A stretch of DNA of 64,000 bases from Marinobacter sp. BGYM27 (GTDB lineage: Bacteria > Pseudomonadota > Gammaproteobacteria > Pseudomonadales > Oleiphilaceae). Shown here in pieces: positions 55,816-63,864 of the stretch. Position numbers and translations under genes: made by a program. How positions within the stretch are numbered: the stretch's first letter is position 1; every line of letters starts with the position of its first letter. The notes beneath the pieces are model-generated. The model did no database searches. It saw only the letters and a program-made list of their open reading frames with translations, and was not told the DNA's origin. The stretch is from positions 186,001 to 250,000 of the forward strand of contig JANZNS010000002.1 in the NCBI GenBank assembly GCA_025153445.1. Direction: 5' to 3'.

Positions 55816-57345
55816 ATGACCCGACTTCTGATTGTTGTTGATAGTGACAAGGATTGGGCGCCGTATTACCCCAGTTCGGATGTGCTCACTTTCGACCAGT
55901 ATGTCCAGTTCACCGCGACGCCGAATCAGCGTGTGCGGGTGATTAATCTTTGTCAGAGCGCCCGTTATCTGAGTAGAGGCTATTACTGCTCGTTGCTGGC
56001 TGAGGCCCGTGGCCACAATGTTGTGCCATCGGTCATGACATTGAATGATCTGCGCCGCAAGGATCTGTTCTCCCTGCAACTGGGTGAGCTGGATCCCCGT
56101 GTGGTGGAATGGCTGGATCATGCAGCAGAAACTGTGCCTGCCACTGAGCAAGGCAAAGATGCTCACGAAGGTAAAGACGCCAAAGGTGCCGTAAAACAGG
56201 TGCGCCTGAAAAGTTTCTTTGGCAAGTCGGAACATGATGCACTGAAGCCGGTGACGCGTGCGTTATTCGAGCGCTTTCCGTGCCCGGTTCTGGAGGTCGT
56301 GTTTCGATACCGCAAAGGCTGGCAGATTGAGTCCATGAAGCCTGCCTCTCCGGCGGATCTGGCCGAGTCAGAGCAGGATGCGTTTGCCGGCGCGCTTGAT
56401 CGTTTCAGTAGCGCACTCTGGCGCAAGCCACGCTCTCGGCGCCAGTTCCGTTTTGATCTCGCGATGCTGGTGGATCCGGATGAAAAATTGCCACCGAGCG
56501 ACCCTGAAGCGCTTGATTATTTCATTACGGCCGGCAAAAAGCTGGGTATTCATGTTGAGCCCATTACCCGCAAGGATTACATGCGGCTGCCGGAATACGA
56601 CGGTTTGTTTATCCGTGAAACCACGGCGATTGATCATCACACCTACCGATTTGCCCGCAAGGCTGAATCTGAGGGCATGGTGGCCATTGATGACCCGGTC
56701 TCGATTCTGCGCTGCACTAACAAGGTGTTCCTGGCGGATCTGTTGAAGAACAACAAGATCCCGACACCGAAAACGCTGATTCTGTCGAAAGATCAGAAAG
56801 ACGTTGTGGAGCAGGCCGTGCAGTACCTGGGTTTCCCCATGGTGGTTAAAATACCGGATGGTGCCTTTTCCCGCGGCGTGCTGCGTGCGGAGAATGAGCA
56901 GCAACTCAAGGCTGCACTGAAAACCCTGTTCAAGCAGTCGGCGCTGGTGCTGGCACAGGAATATTTCTATACCGAGTATGATTGGCGCATCGGTGTTCTG
57001 GGCGGTCGCGCAATCTTCGCCTGTAAATACTATATGGTGAAAGGCCACTGGCAGATCTACCACCACGGCGATAACCAGCAATTTGACAGCGGCGAGTTTG
57101 ATACCCTCCCGACCTACGAGGTACCGCGCAATGTGATTCAGGCCGCGCTGGGGGCGACCCGCCTCATTGGTAACGGGCTGTACGGCGTGGATATCAAGCA
57201 GGCGGGCAATCGCGTGGCAGTGATTGAAGTAAACGACAACCCCAGTATTGATGCCGGCGTGGAAGACAAATTCCTGGGAGGCGAGCTTTATACGCTGGTC
57301 ATGCAGGAATTCTTGTCACGGATGGAAGAGAAGCGTCGAGCCTAG
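55816..57345 (+). CDS. RimK-like ATP-grasp ligase with N-terminal RLAN-type domain
   Basis: This 509-residue protein should ligate an amino acid to a peptide or protein carboxyl group through an acyl-phosphate. Residues about 1-165 form a separate alpha/beta domain (LLIVVDSDKDW, VRVINLCQSARYLSRGYYCS), which I take to be the RLAN domain found with RimK-like ATP-grasp. Residues about 215-505 are the ATP-grasp module: TNKVFLADLLKNNKIPTP, the ATP Lys in GFPMVVKIPDGAFSRGV, and metal site EVNDNPSI (471-478). ATG at 55816 follows AGGAAGG. It differs from RimK of E. coli, which modifies S6, in size and N-terminus. The substrate is unknown. Confidence 0.88.
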   Translation: MTRLLIVVDSDKDWAPYYPSSDVLTFDQYVQFTATPNQRVRVINLCQSARYLSRGYYCSLLAEARGHNVVPSVMTLNDLRRKDLFSLQLGELDPRVVEWLDHAAETVPATEQGKDAHEGKDAKGAVKQVRLKSFFGKSEHDALKPVTRALFERFPCPVLEVVFRYRKGWQIESMKPASPADLAESEQDAFAGALDRFSSALWRKPRSRRQFRFDLAMLVDPDEKLPPSDPEALDYFITAGKKLGIHVEPITRKDYMRLPEYDGLFIRETTAIDHHTYRFARKAESEGMVAIDDPVSILRCTNKVFLADLLKNNKIPTPKTLILSKDQKDVVEQAVQYLGFPMVVKIPDGAFSRGVLRAENEQQLKAALKTLFKQSALVLAQEYFYTEYDWRIGVLGGRAIFACKYYMVKGHWQIYHHGDNQQFDSGEFDTLPTYEVPRNVIQAALGATRLIGNGLYGVDIKQAGNRVAVIEVNDNPSIDAGVEDKFLGGELYTLVMQEFLSRMEEKRRA

Positions 57346-57347
57346 CG

Positions 57348-58535
57348 TCAGGTCTGGTCATGGCGGTCCTTTACGGGCTGCCGGAACCAGAGCCGAACAT
57401 CACCCAGCCAGGGCAGTTCAGCTGCTCTGGCTTTGAGTTTTTCCGCTGTCAGCCCGTCACACGCACTGTCGTCATTATGAATGAACAGCTCGACTGAAAC
57501 GTGGGCGCCCAGATAATGGAGGCGAATACTGTTCAGTGTTTCGGGCACCACGAGTCCGGCCCAGGCATCGCTCAAGGCACCGATAACGTCATGGCGGGCA
57601 GGTAAATGGGATGCTGTTGGCTCCGCTTCAGCATCGTTTTCGGCATCAATATGAAAGGTGACATCGTGAATCTGCGGGTATTCGCTACGGATTCGGCTCG
57701 TCACATTAACGCCAATTTCATGGCCTTCCGAAACACTGATTACCGGGCTGACCTGCAGGTGAAGATCCAGCAGTACATCGCTTCCCATGCGCCGGCTGCG
57801 CATATCATGGACGTTGCGCACCCCGGGAGTTTTGCGGGCAATGGTCAGTACATTCTCAGTTGTGTCCCGATCAAGTGCAGTATCGACCAGCTCCTTCACG
57901 CTGCTCCAGGCGAGTTGCCAGCCGACATGGCCGACAATCAGCGCGACGACTATCGCTGCAGCTGAGTCGAGCCAGGGAAAACCCAGCATTGCGCCGGCAA
58001 CTGCGAGCAGCACGATGACAGACGAGAAAGCGTCAGTGCGGCTGTGCCAGGCATTGGCGATGATCAGATCCGATTGGATGTGTTCGCCGACCTTTCGGGT
58101 ATAACGGTAAATCCATTCCTTGCTGAGAACCGACAGTGCTGCGATAACCAGCACAGGCCATTCCGGCGTCATCAATTCGGCAGGTCTGAATACAAGCTTG
58201 TCGAGGCTGTCCCAGATCAACGCGCCGCTGAGCGCTATCAGAATACTCCCGAGGAACATGGTGCCCATTGTTTCAAAGCGTTGGTGGCCATAAGGGTGGT
58301 TTCGGTCAGGCGCCTGCCGGGAGGCACGCACGATGGCCAGTACGACAAGATCGGACAACACATCCGAGAATGAGTGGATACCGTCGACAATTAATGCCTG
58401 CGAATGGAAGATTGCCCCGAAGACGCACTTGAGTCCGCCGAGCAGGGCGTCGAGCAGCATGCCGATCAGGGTGACCCGGGATGCGGCGGATTTTTCACGC
58501 TCAAGTTGGTCTGGTAAACGGGATTGTGCCGTCAT
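57348..58535 (-). CDS. Cation diffusion facilitator (CDF) family transporter
   Basis: CDF proteins export divalent metals (Zn, Fe, Co, Mn, Cd) by proton exchange across the inner membrane. The 395-residue protein has six hydrophobic segments in the N-terminal 220 residues, with the metal sites HSFSD (54-58, in TM2) and HSRTDAFSS (TM5), followed by a cytoplasmic domain (YRTPGVRNVH-type as ARKTPGVRNVHDMRSRRMG). The C-terminal 90 residues form a further domain with an SIRLHYLGAHVSVELFI pattern that resembles the preceding CDF cytoplasmic fold, so the cytoplasmic part may be duplicated. Metal choice is not deducible. It is convergent with the RimK-like gene, 2 nt apart. Confidence 0.92.
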   Translation of the reverse strand: MTAQSRLPDQLEREKSAASRVTLIGMLLDALLGGLKCVFGAIFHSQALIVDGIHSFSDVLSDLVVLAIVRASRQAPDRNHPYGHQRFETMGTMFLGSILIALSGALIWDSLDKLVFRPAELMTPEWPVLVIAALSVLSKEWIYRYTRKVGEHIQSDLIIANAWHSRTDAFSSVIVLLAVAGAMLGFPWLDSAAAIVVALIVGHVGWQLAWSSVKELVDTALDRDTTENVLTIARKTPGVRNVHDMRSRRMGSDVLLDLHLQVSPVISVSEGHEIGVNVTSRIRSEYPQIHDVTFHIDAENDAEAEPTASHLPARHDVIGALSDAWAGLVVPETLNSIRLHYLGAHVSVELFIHNDDSACDGLTAEKLKARAAELPWLGDVRLWFRQPVKDRHDQT

Positions 58536-59004
58536 AATTGAGGATTCTGATGCCTTTTGCTTAAAAATCTCTGGTTGTCTTATGCACAAACTGATCATAT
58601 TCCGAACAGCGCGATCTGTCCGGAAATTTATGCATGCACTACCGTGATGCATTTATAACAACATGAAAAATAAAGAAAAATATAGCTGCTCAAAATTTAA
58701 CCAATCTGTAGATTAGCCCTGAATACAAGGGATCCGTAAAACTGCAGCGGCATTTTCAACAGGGTTATCCACAGATTCCGTGGAAAAGGTCACAAGACCT
58801 TCACCATACAGTCATTTAGCGTTCATCCTGGTGTGCTCACCCCGCCTGTGGAAAACCCATGCGGTCTTTTCGGGCGCTAGCCACAGTGCGCATTTATGAC
58901 AATTTCATGTCGAATCAGATGCCAGGGTATGCAACCTCTTTACGCCATTCTCCGACACATTCCGGTATACTCCGCCCCGACCTTTGCGCAGGAGTTTTCC
59001 CACC
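58536..59004. promoter_or_regulatory. Divergent CDF / pyrD region with DnaA-box-like sites
   Basis: This 469-base region holds no gene that I can support. It is AT-rich at 58650-58720. A perfect DnaA box (TTATCCACA, 58765-58773) and a one-mismatch box on the other strand (TGTGGAAAA, 58847-58855) are present, with a weaker CGTGGAAAA at 58779. A possible pyrD -10 (TATACT) lies at 58966-58971, 34 nt before the start codon. Confidence 0.5.
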
Positions 59005-60030
59005 ATGTACAACCTGATCCGCAACCTGCTTTTTAGATTACCACCCGAACAGGCACATCACGTTGCCCTGCGAGCGATGGATATCAGCAATCAACTGGGG
59101 CTGCTAGAAAAGTTAAGTCCGCAAGTGCCGGTTGCGCCGGTTGATGTGATGGGTATCCGGTTTCCCAATCCGGTTGGGCTTGCGGCGGGCCTGGATAAAA
59201 ATGCGCAGCATATCGATGCGCTTGCAGCTTTGGGTTTTGGTTTTATCGAAGTGGGTACGGTAACCCCGCTGGCTCAGCCCGGCAATCCCCAGCCCAGAAT
59301 GTTCCGGTTGCCTGAACACGAGGCCATCATTAACCGCATGGGCTTCAATAATGATGGGTTGGATAGCCTGGTTGCCAATGTTAAGCGGGCGAAATTCAGT
59401 GGGGTCCTTGGCATCAACGTGGGCAAAAACAAGGTGACGCCCAACGAAGAGTCGGAATCCGATTATCGTAAAGGTATTGCCGGTGCCTATGGGTTGGCTT
59501 CCTATATTACAGTGAATGTCTCGTCACCGAACACGCCAGGTTTACGGGATCTTCAGTTTGGTGATTCCCTCAAGCAGTTGCTCTTTGCAATCAAGGACGA
59601 GCAGGGCGTTCAGCAGGCGCGCTACGGTCACTATGTTCCGATTGCCGTGAAAATTGCGCCGGATATGGACGATGTGGCAATCCGCTTTGTTGCAGATGCA
59701 TTGCTTGAAAGCGGGCTCGATGGCGTGATTGCGACCAATACCACGATTGAGCGTGACGACGTTGCGGGCCACGCCTTTGCGAATGAAGCCGGCGGACTCA
59801 GTGGTCGTCCGGTCAGGGCGTCATCTGTGCGTGTAATAGAAGGGCTTCATAGCACGCTGGGCGATCGAATGCCGATCATTGGTGTGGGTGGGATTGGCGA
59901 TGGCGCCAGTGCTGCTGAGAAGATTCAGGCCGGGGCCAAGCTGGTCCAGGTCTACACCGGATTCATCTATCGTGGTCCCGCGTTGATTGCCGAAGCGGTT
60001 AATGCCATTGCCGCATTAAACAAGGGCTGA
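59005..60030 (+). CDS. pyrD: Dihydroorotate dehydrogenase (quinone), class 2
   Basis: PyrD oxidises dihydroorotate to orotate at the inner membrane and passes electrons to quinone. The 341-residue protein has the N-terminal amphipathic helix of class 2 enzymes (MYNLIRNLLFRLPPEQAHHV), PNPVGLAAGLDKN, the catalytic serine in NVSSPNTPGL (171-180) and the FMN-binding IIGVGGI and IYRGPALI region. ATG at 59005 follows AGGAG; the frame is open a few codons further upstream but without a site. Confidence 0.97.
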   Translation: MYNLIRNLLFRLPPEQAHHVALRAMDISNQLGLLEKLSPQVPVAPVDVMGIRFPNPVGLAAGLDKNAQHIDALAALGFGFIEVGTVTPLAQPGNPQPRMFRLPEHEAIINRMGFNNDGLDSLVANVKRAKFSGVLGINVGKNKVTPNEESESDYRKGIAGAYGLASYITVNVSSPNTPGLRDLQFGDSLKQLLFAIKDEQGVQQARYGHYVPIAVKIAPDMDDVAIRFVADALLESGLDGVIATNTTIERDDVAGHAFANEAGGLSGRPVRASSVRVIEGLHSTLGDRMPIIGVGGIGDGASAAEKIQAGAKLVQVYTGFIYRGPALIAEAVNAIAALNKG

Positions 60031-60066
60031 GTCCGGTCGGGAAATCGTGGGGAGCATAAATAAAGT

Positions 60067-60085
60067 GGGCCCGCAGAGCGGGCCC
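60067..60085 (+). terminator. GC-rich hairpin after pyrD
   Basis: GGGCCCGC (60067-60074) pairs with GCGGGCCC (60078-60085) around a 3-nt AGA loop. There is no T tract after it. A second small hairpin (GGGG-ATAAA-CCCC) follows at 60090-60103. They may end pyrD transcription with Rho or stabilise the end of the convergent rmf transcript. Confidence 0.5.
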
Positions 60086-60266
60086 GTGCGGGGGATAAAC
60101 CCCGTGGCGTGACTTCTTGCAATAGTAAGGGTCGGGTGGACCCTTTGTGGGTTGCTTGAATTTGCCTTATGAAAGCTGTCCGATGTGTTCAGGATCAGTC
60201 GCCAGAGACGTCTCTGGCAACTGGATTAGCAACATGTCCTTACTAAGAGACAGCGGATTATCTGTA

Positions 60267-60476
60267 TCAGGCTGTGATGTTGGGGAGTTTATGGATACCG
60301 GAGACGCCAGTGTAGCCCTCCCAGTTATCCGTTCTTCCTTCTCTCCATCCGCTCAGCCATTCCTGTCGGATTTCGATTTGCTCTAAAGGGCAGCTATCCT
60401 TGGATTTACCGGAAACGCCGGCCAGATAACCCCGTTTGAATGCGCGGGCATTCATATCTCTTTTCTGTCTTTTCAT
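60267..60476 (-). CDS. rmf: Ribosome modulation factor
   Basis: RMF dimerises 70S ribosomes into inactive 100S particles in stationary phase. The 69-residue basic protein begins MKRQKRDMNARAFKRGYLAG and continues with GKSKDSCP and QEWLSGWREGRTDNW, which match the E. coli RMF pattern. It has about 14 extra C-terminal residues. ATG at 60476 follows GAGGTGAGG. It stands alone, divergent from rlmKL and convergent with pyrD. Confidence 0.95.
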   Translation of the reverse strand: MKRQKRDMNARAFKRGYLAGVSGKSKDSCPLEQIEIRQEWLSGWREGRTDNWEGYTGVSGIHKLPNITA

Positions 60477-60784
60477 GCTGTTCCTCACCTCATGGGTTTA
60501 CAGATCATGAGTGTGCACACATGCCAGATGACTTGTTAAAGTCCGGGTTGCCGTTTCCACCGGGCCGCGGATTTCGCAGTCATCAGCATTCAGGATCCTG
60601 GCGCCAGCGAGCTTTCTCGCCGACACTTGAAAAGACGCGTCAAGAACAAGGTAAGTCGAAACCAAAGCCCGTGTACACAATTAATTTCATCTAGATGACG
60701 GTCGTCTTATAGTTGTGTGACATAACGAATCACACGAAGCGCCGGAATCAGTCAGTTACCATTTTCTTTAACCGGGAGAGCCGC
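60477..60784. other. Divergent intergenic region rmf / rlmKL
   Basis: This 308-base region must carry both promoters. I see no gene. A short AT-rich stretch near 60675-60730 is the likelier site for the rlmKL promoter. The frame open from 60713 into rlmKL does not match the family start. Confidence 0.4.
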
Positions 60785-62968
60785 GTGTCTCACCTCGAAT
60801 TTTTTGTTAGTTGCCCGAAAGGCATTGAATACCTGTTGGCTGATGAGTTGACGGCGCTCGGGCTCGAGGTGCTGCGTCATGCGCCAGCAGGCGTTTGGGC
60901 TCAGGGCTCGCTGGAATCAGGCTATCGCGCCTGTCTTTGGTCTCGTCTTGCGAACCGGGTCATCCTCCACCTGGCAACAGTGGACGGGCGTTCGGGCGAC
61001 GGGCTTTATGACGGTGTGATGGCGCTCCCCTGGGAAGAGCATCTGGCCGTGTCTGGCCGGTTTCGAGTGGCATTCAGCGGCGAGAACGACGCTATTCGCA
61101 ATACTCTGTACGGTATTCAGCGGGTAAAAGACGGCATAGTCGACCGGTTGCGTAGCCCCGAAGGTGAGAGGCCCAACGTTGATACCAGCGAGCCGGATCT
61201 TTCTGTTTCTGCTCGTCTTCACCGTGGGGAAGTGCAGATTGGCATCGATCTTAGCGGTCAGAGTCTTCACAAGCGCGGTTACCGCACCGAAAAGGGGATC
61301 GCACCGGTCCGTGAGAACCTGGCGGCCGCCCTGTTGATACGGGCTGGTTGGCCAGAAATAGCCAGCCAGGGCGGTGATCTCACTGATCCGATGTGTGGCT
61401 CGGGGACGTTGTTGGTAGAAGGCGCGATGATGGCCTGTGACAGGGCGCCAGGCCTCGAGCGGGATGCGTATGGTTTCAATCGTTGGCTGGGGCATCAACC
61501 GGCTCTCTGGGAGCAGTTGGTGGCAGAAGCCCGGGAACGGTTTCGGATTGGTCGAGAAAACCTGCGTTCTCGATTCCGTGGCTATGACGAGAACAAGCCC
61601 GTCATCGCAACGGCGTGGCGCAACATTGAACGTGCCGGGTTTGATGACCTGATTCATGTGGAAAAGCGGTCGGTCGCCGACTTCACAAACGAGTCACAGG
61701 CCAGCACCGGGTTGATTCTGACCAATCCTCCTTATGGTGAACGTCTGAGTGAGCGAAAAGCGCTGGCGCCGCTGTACGAGAGCCTTGGCGAAGTTGTGAA
61801 GCGGGATGCGCAAGGCTGGAGGCTGGGTGTATTCACCGGCACGCCGGAGCTCTGTCACTCTCTTGGGCTTCGCAGTTACCGTCAATACCGGTTGTTTAAC
61901 GGCAAGTTGCCCGCCCAGTTATTACTGTTCAGCATTGATGGGCAGAGCGAAGCAAGGGTCAGAACCCTGGAAGAGCCAGGCGTTGTAACCCCGCGCATTG
62001 CCAATCCCGAGCGAGCCGCGATGCTGACCAATCGTCTCAAGAAAAATCTGAAGCAGCTGGGGCAGTGGGCGCGCAAGAACAATATTGAATGCTATCGCCT
62101 CTATGATGCGGACATGCCCGAGTTTGCTTTGGCAATAGACTGGTACCGGGATCGGGTACATGTTCAGGAATATGCTGCGCCGAAAACAGTCGATGCGAGG
62201 GCGGCTCAAGAGAGACTGGCCGAAGCCTTGGCTGTCATACCGGATGCGCTGGGCATTGAGCCGGAGGCGATGGTCTGCAAGCAGCGCCAGCGTCAGAGTG
62301 GCGATGCCCAGTATGAAAAGCAGGCATCTTCAGCCGATTTCTTCACGGTGCATGAGGGCGGTTGTCTGATCAAGGTGAATCTCAAAGATTATCTCGACAC
62401 CGGCCTGTTTCTTGATCACCGGTTGGTGCGCCAGTGGATTCAGGCGAATGCGAAAGACAAGCGAGTGCTAAACCTGTTTTGCTATACCGGTGTTGCCACT
62501 GTGCATGCGGCCGTAGGTGGGGCGAGAGAAACGCTGAGCGTTGATATGTCGCGCACCTATCTCAACTGGGCCCGGGAAAATCTCCAGCTCAACAAAATGC
62601 CTGATCGGTCACACCGTCTGCTCCAGAAGGATTGCTTGCAGTGGCTGGCGGAAAAGCCACTGCCCCAGGATACCGGGTTCGACATTATCTTTATGGACCC
62701 ACCGACCTTCTCCAACTCGGCTCGCATGGAAGGCGTGCTGGATATTCAGCGCGATCATTCACGTCTGATTCAGCAATCGATGAAGCGTCTGAAAAAGGAT
62801 GGTGTGTTGATATTCTCTAACAATTTCAGGCGGTTCAAGTTGTCTGAGGCGATCGAGGACAGCTATGACGTTGTCGATATTACGGCGAGAACGCTCGACA
62901 AGGATTTTGCTCGCAACCAGCGCATCCACAAGTGCTGGGAAATTAGGCACAAGTCAGTAGGCGAGTAA
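60785..62968 (+). CDS. rlmL: Bifunctional 23S rRNA methyltransferase RlmKL
   Basis: RlmKL methylates G2445 (RlmL half, m2G) and G2069 (RlmK half, m7G) of 23S rRNA. The 727-residue protein has a ferredoxin-like/THUMP start (LEFFVSCPKGIEYLLADEL), the RlmL domain with DPMCGSGTLLVEGAMMA and NPPYGERL (about 313), and the RlmK domain with LNLFCYTGVATVHAA and DPPTFSNS (about 638). GTG at 60785 follows a GGGAG site and gives the family N-terminus. It is a single-gene unit. Confidence 0.96.
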   Translation: MSHLEFFVSCPKGIEYLLADELTALGLEVLRHAPAGVWAQGSLESGYRACLWSRLANRVILHLATVDGRSGDGLYDGVMALPWEEHLAVSGRFRVAFSGENDAIRNTLYGIQRVKDGIVDRLRSPEGERPNVDTSEPDLSVSARLHRGEVQIGIDLSGQSLHKRGYRTEKGIAPVRENLAAALLIRAGWPEIASQGGDLTDPMCGSGTLLVEGAMMACDRAPGLERDAYGFNRWLGHQPALWEQLVAEARERFRIGRENLRSRFRGYDENKPVIATAWRNIERAGFDDLIHVEKRSVADFTNESQASTGLILTNPPYGERLSERKALAPLYESLGEVVKRDAQGWRLGVFTGTPELCHSLGLRSYRQYRLFNGKLPAQLLLFSIDGQSEARVRTLEEPGVVTPRIANPERAAMLTNRLKKNLKQLGQWARKNNIECYRLYDADMPEFALAIDWYRDRVHVQEYAAPKTVDARAAQERLAEALAVIPDALGIEPEAMVCKQRQRQSGDAQYEKQASSADFFTVHEGGCLIKVNLKDYLDTGLFLDHRLVRQWIQANAKDKRVLNLFCYTGVATVHAAVGGARETLSVDMSRTYLNWARENLQLNKMPDRSHRLLQKDCLQWLAEKPLPQDTGFDIIFMDPPTFSNSARMEGVLDIQRDHSRLIQQSMKRLKKDGVLIFSNNFRRFKLSEAIEDSYDVVDITARTLDKDFARNQRIHKCWEIRHKSVGE

Positions 62969-63036
62969 TTATTGTATGTGAAGGGATGGAAAAGCAGGGC
63001 GCAGTGACGGGCGTAAACCTGATCCATTAGAAAAAA

Positions 63037-63062
63037 ACAGGCGCTTTCGCGCCTGTTTTTTT
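63037..63062. terminator. Bidirectional terminator between rlmKL and the outer-membrane protein gene
   Basis: ACAGGCGC (63037-63044) pairs with GCGCCTGT (63049-63056) around TTTC, with an A run before and a T run after, so it can serve both convergent genes. Confidence 0.92.
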
Positions 63063-63074
63063 ATGCCGGAAGTA

Positions 63075-63695
63075 TCAGAATTCGTAGCGCAAGCCGCCGT
63101 TGAACTGGTAGCCCATGGCTGATGAGTCGGTATCTTCAAACAGACGGCCGGCTTCAAGCACCAGGTAGGTATTTTCGGCAAGGTTGAGATCAATGCCTGC
63201 GAGATAGCTGAAGGCGAACGAGCTACCCGGAAAATCGCCTTCGATATCCCGGTATGGCCGGTTGGCGTTGAGGCCTTCGTTTTCCAGATCTGCACTGCCT
63301 TTTATGTGAGAGAAGCCCAGCTGCGCGTAGACGTTACTGAAACTGGCAACGTTGTAGTGCATGCCCATGTACCAGCTTGCAAAATAGTCGATATCGATCG
63401 TCAGGTCGCTGGTGACTTCACTGCTGGTGATACCGGTGCCGGCTCGTAGTTCAACGTGAAAAAGATCAGAAATGTTCGTTCCCAATACGAGCGTTCCGGC
63501 GGATAGCCAGCCTTCGCTGTCGTCGTCGGTATCGGCTACTTTTCTGAGTTGCAAGGCCGAACCCAGAATACTGATGTAATCAAGCCCTGCACGGCTTTTG
63601 GTCGGTTTTTCTTTGTTTTCCTGGGCCTGAAGCGGTGATGTTCCCAGAGTTAAACAGACAAGAAGGAGCGATAAACGTACGGCGTACTTCGTCAT
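63075..63695 (-). CDS. Small outer-membrane beta-barrel protein (OmpA/OMP_b-brl type)
   Basis: This 206-residue protein has a Sec signal peptide (hydrophobic core LSLLLVCLTLG, cleavage probably after LQA, residue 24). The mature part alternates polar and hydrophobic residues in strand-like segments (FHVELRAGTGI, YFASWYMGMHYNV, VYAQLGFSHI, SFAFSYLAGIDLNL, TYLVLEAGRLF) and ends in RYEF, the C-terminal aromatic signal for BAM insertion. About eight strands are likely. ATG at 63695 has AGGA at good spacing; an upstream ATG at 63704 would overlap that site. No specific function can be given. Confidence 0.85.
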   Translation of the reverse strand: MTKYAVRLSLLLVCLTLGTSPLQAQENKEKPTKSRAGLDYISILGSALQLRKVADTDDDSEGWLSAGTLVLGTNISDLFHVELRAGTGITSSEVTSDLTIDIDYFASWYMGMHYNVASFSNVYAQLGFSHIKGSADLENEGLNANRPYRDIEGDFPGSSFAFSYLAGIDLNLAENTYLVLEAGRLFEDTDSSAMGYQFNGGLRYEF

Positions 63696-63864
63696 TGTTG
63701 GCATTCCTGGCCTGGAGACTGACCACGTGATGGGCGGTGCAGCTAAATGTCAGAGCGGGGCGATTCACGCGCCACCCGCAATGGCGCCGCGTGAGCAGGC
63801 GGTTGACGCATATAAATCTGCATCCGATTCTGACGGGTGAGGCCGGGACTTGCGCGGACTCAGA

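Noticed and set aside
58966-58995. CTP-sensing start-site switch of the E. coli type at pyrD
   Set aside because: ACTCC and GGAGT can pair, but the first lies in the -10 region itself and would not be in the transcript.
60147-60386. 79-codon open frame on the plus strand overlapping rmf
   Set aside because: It is antisense to rmf, which matches the known factor closely.
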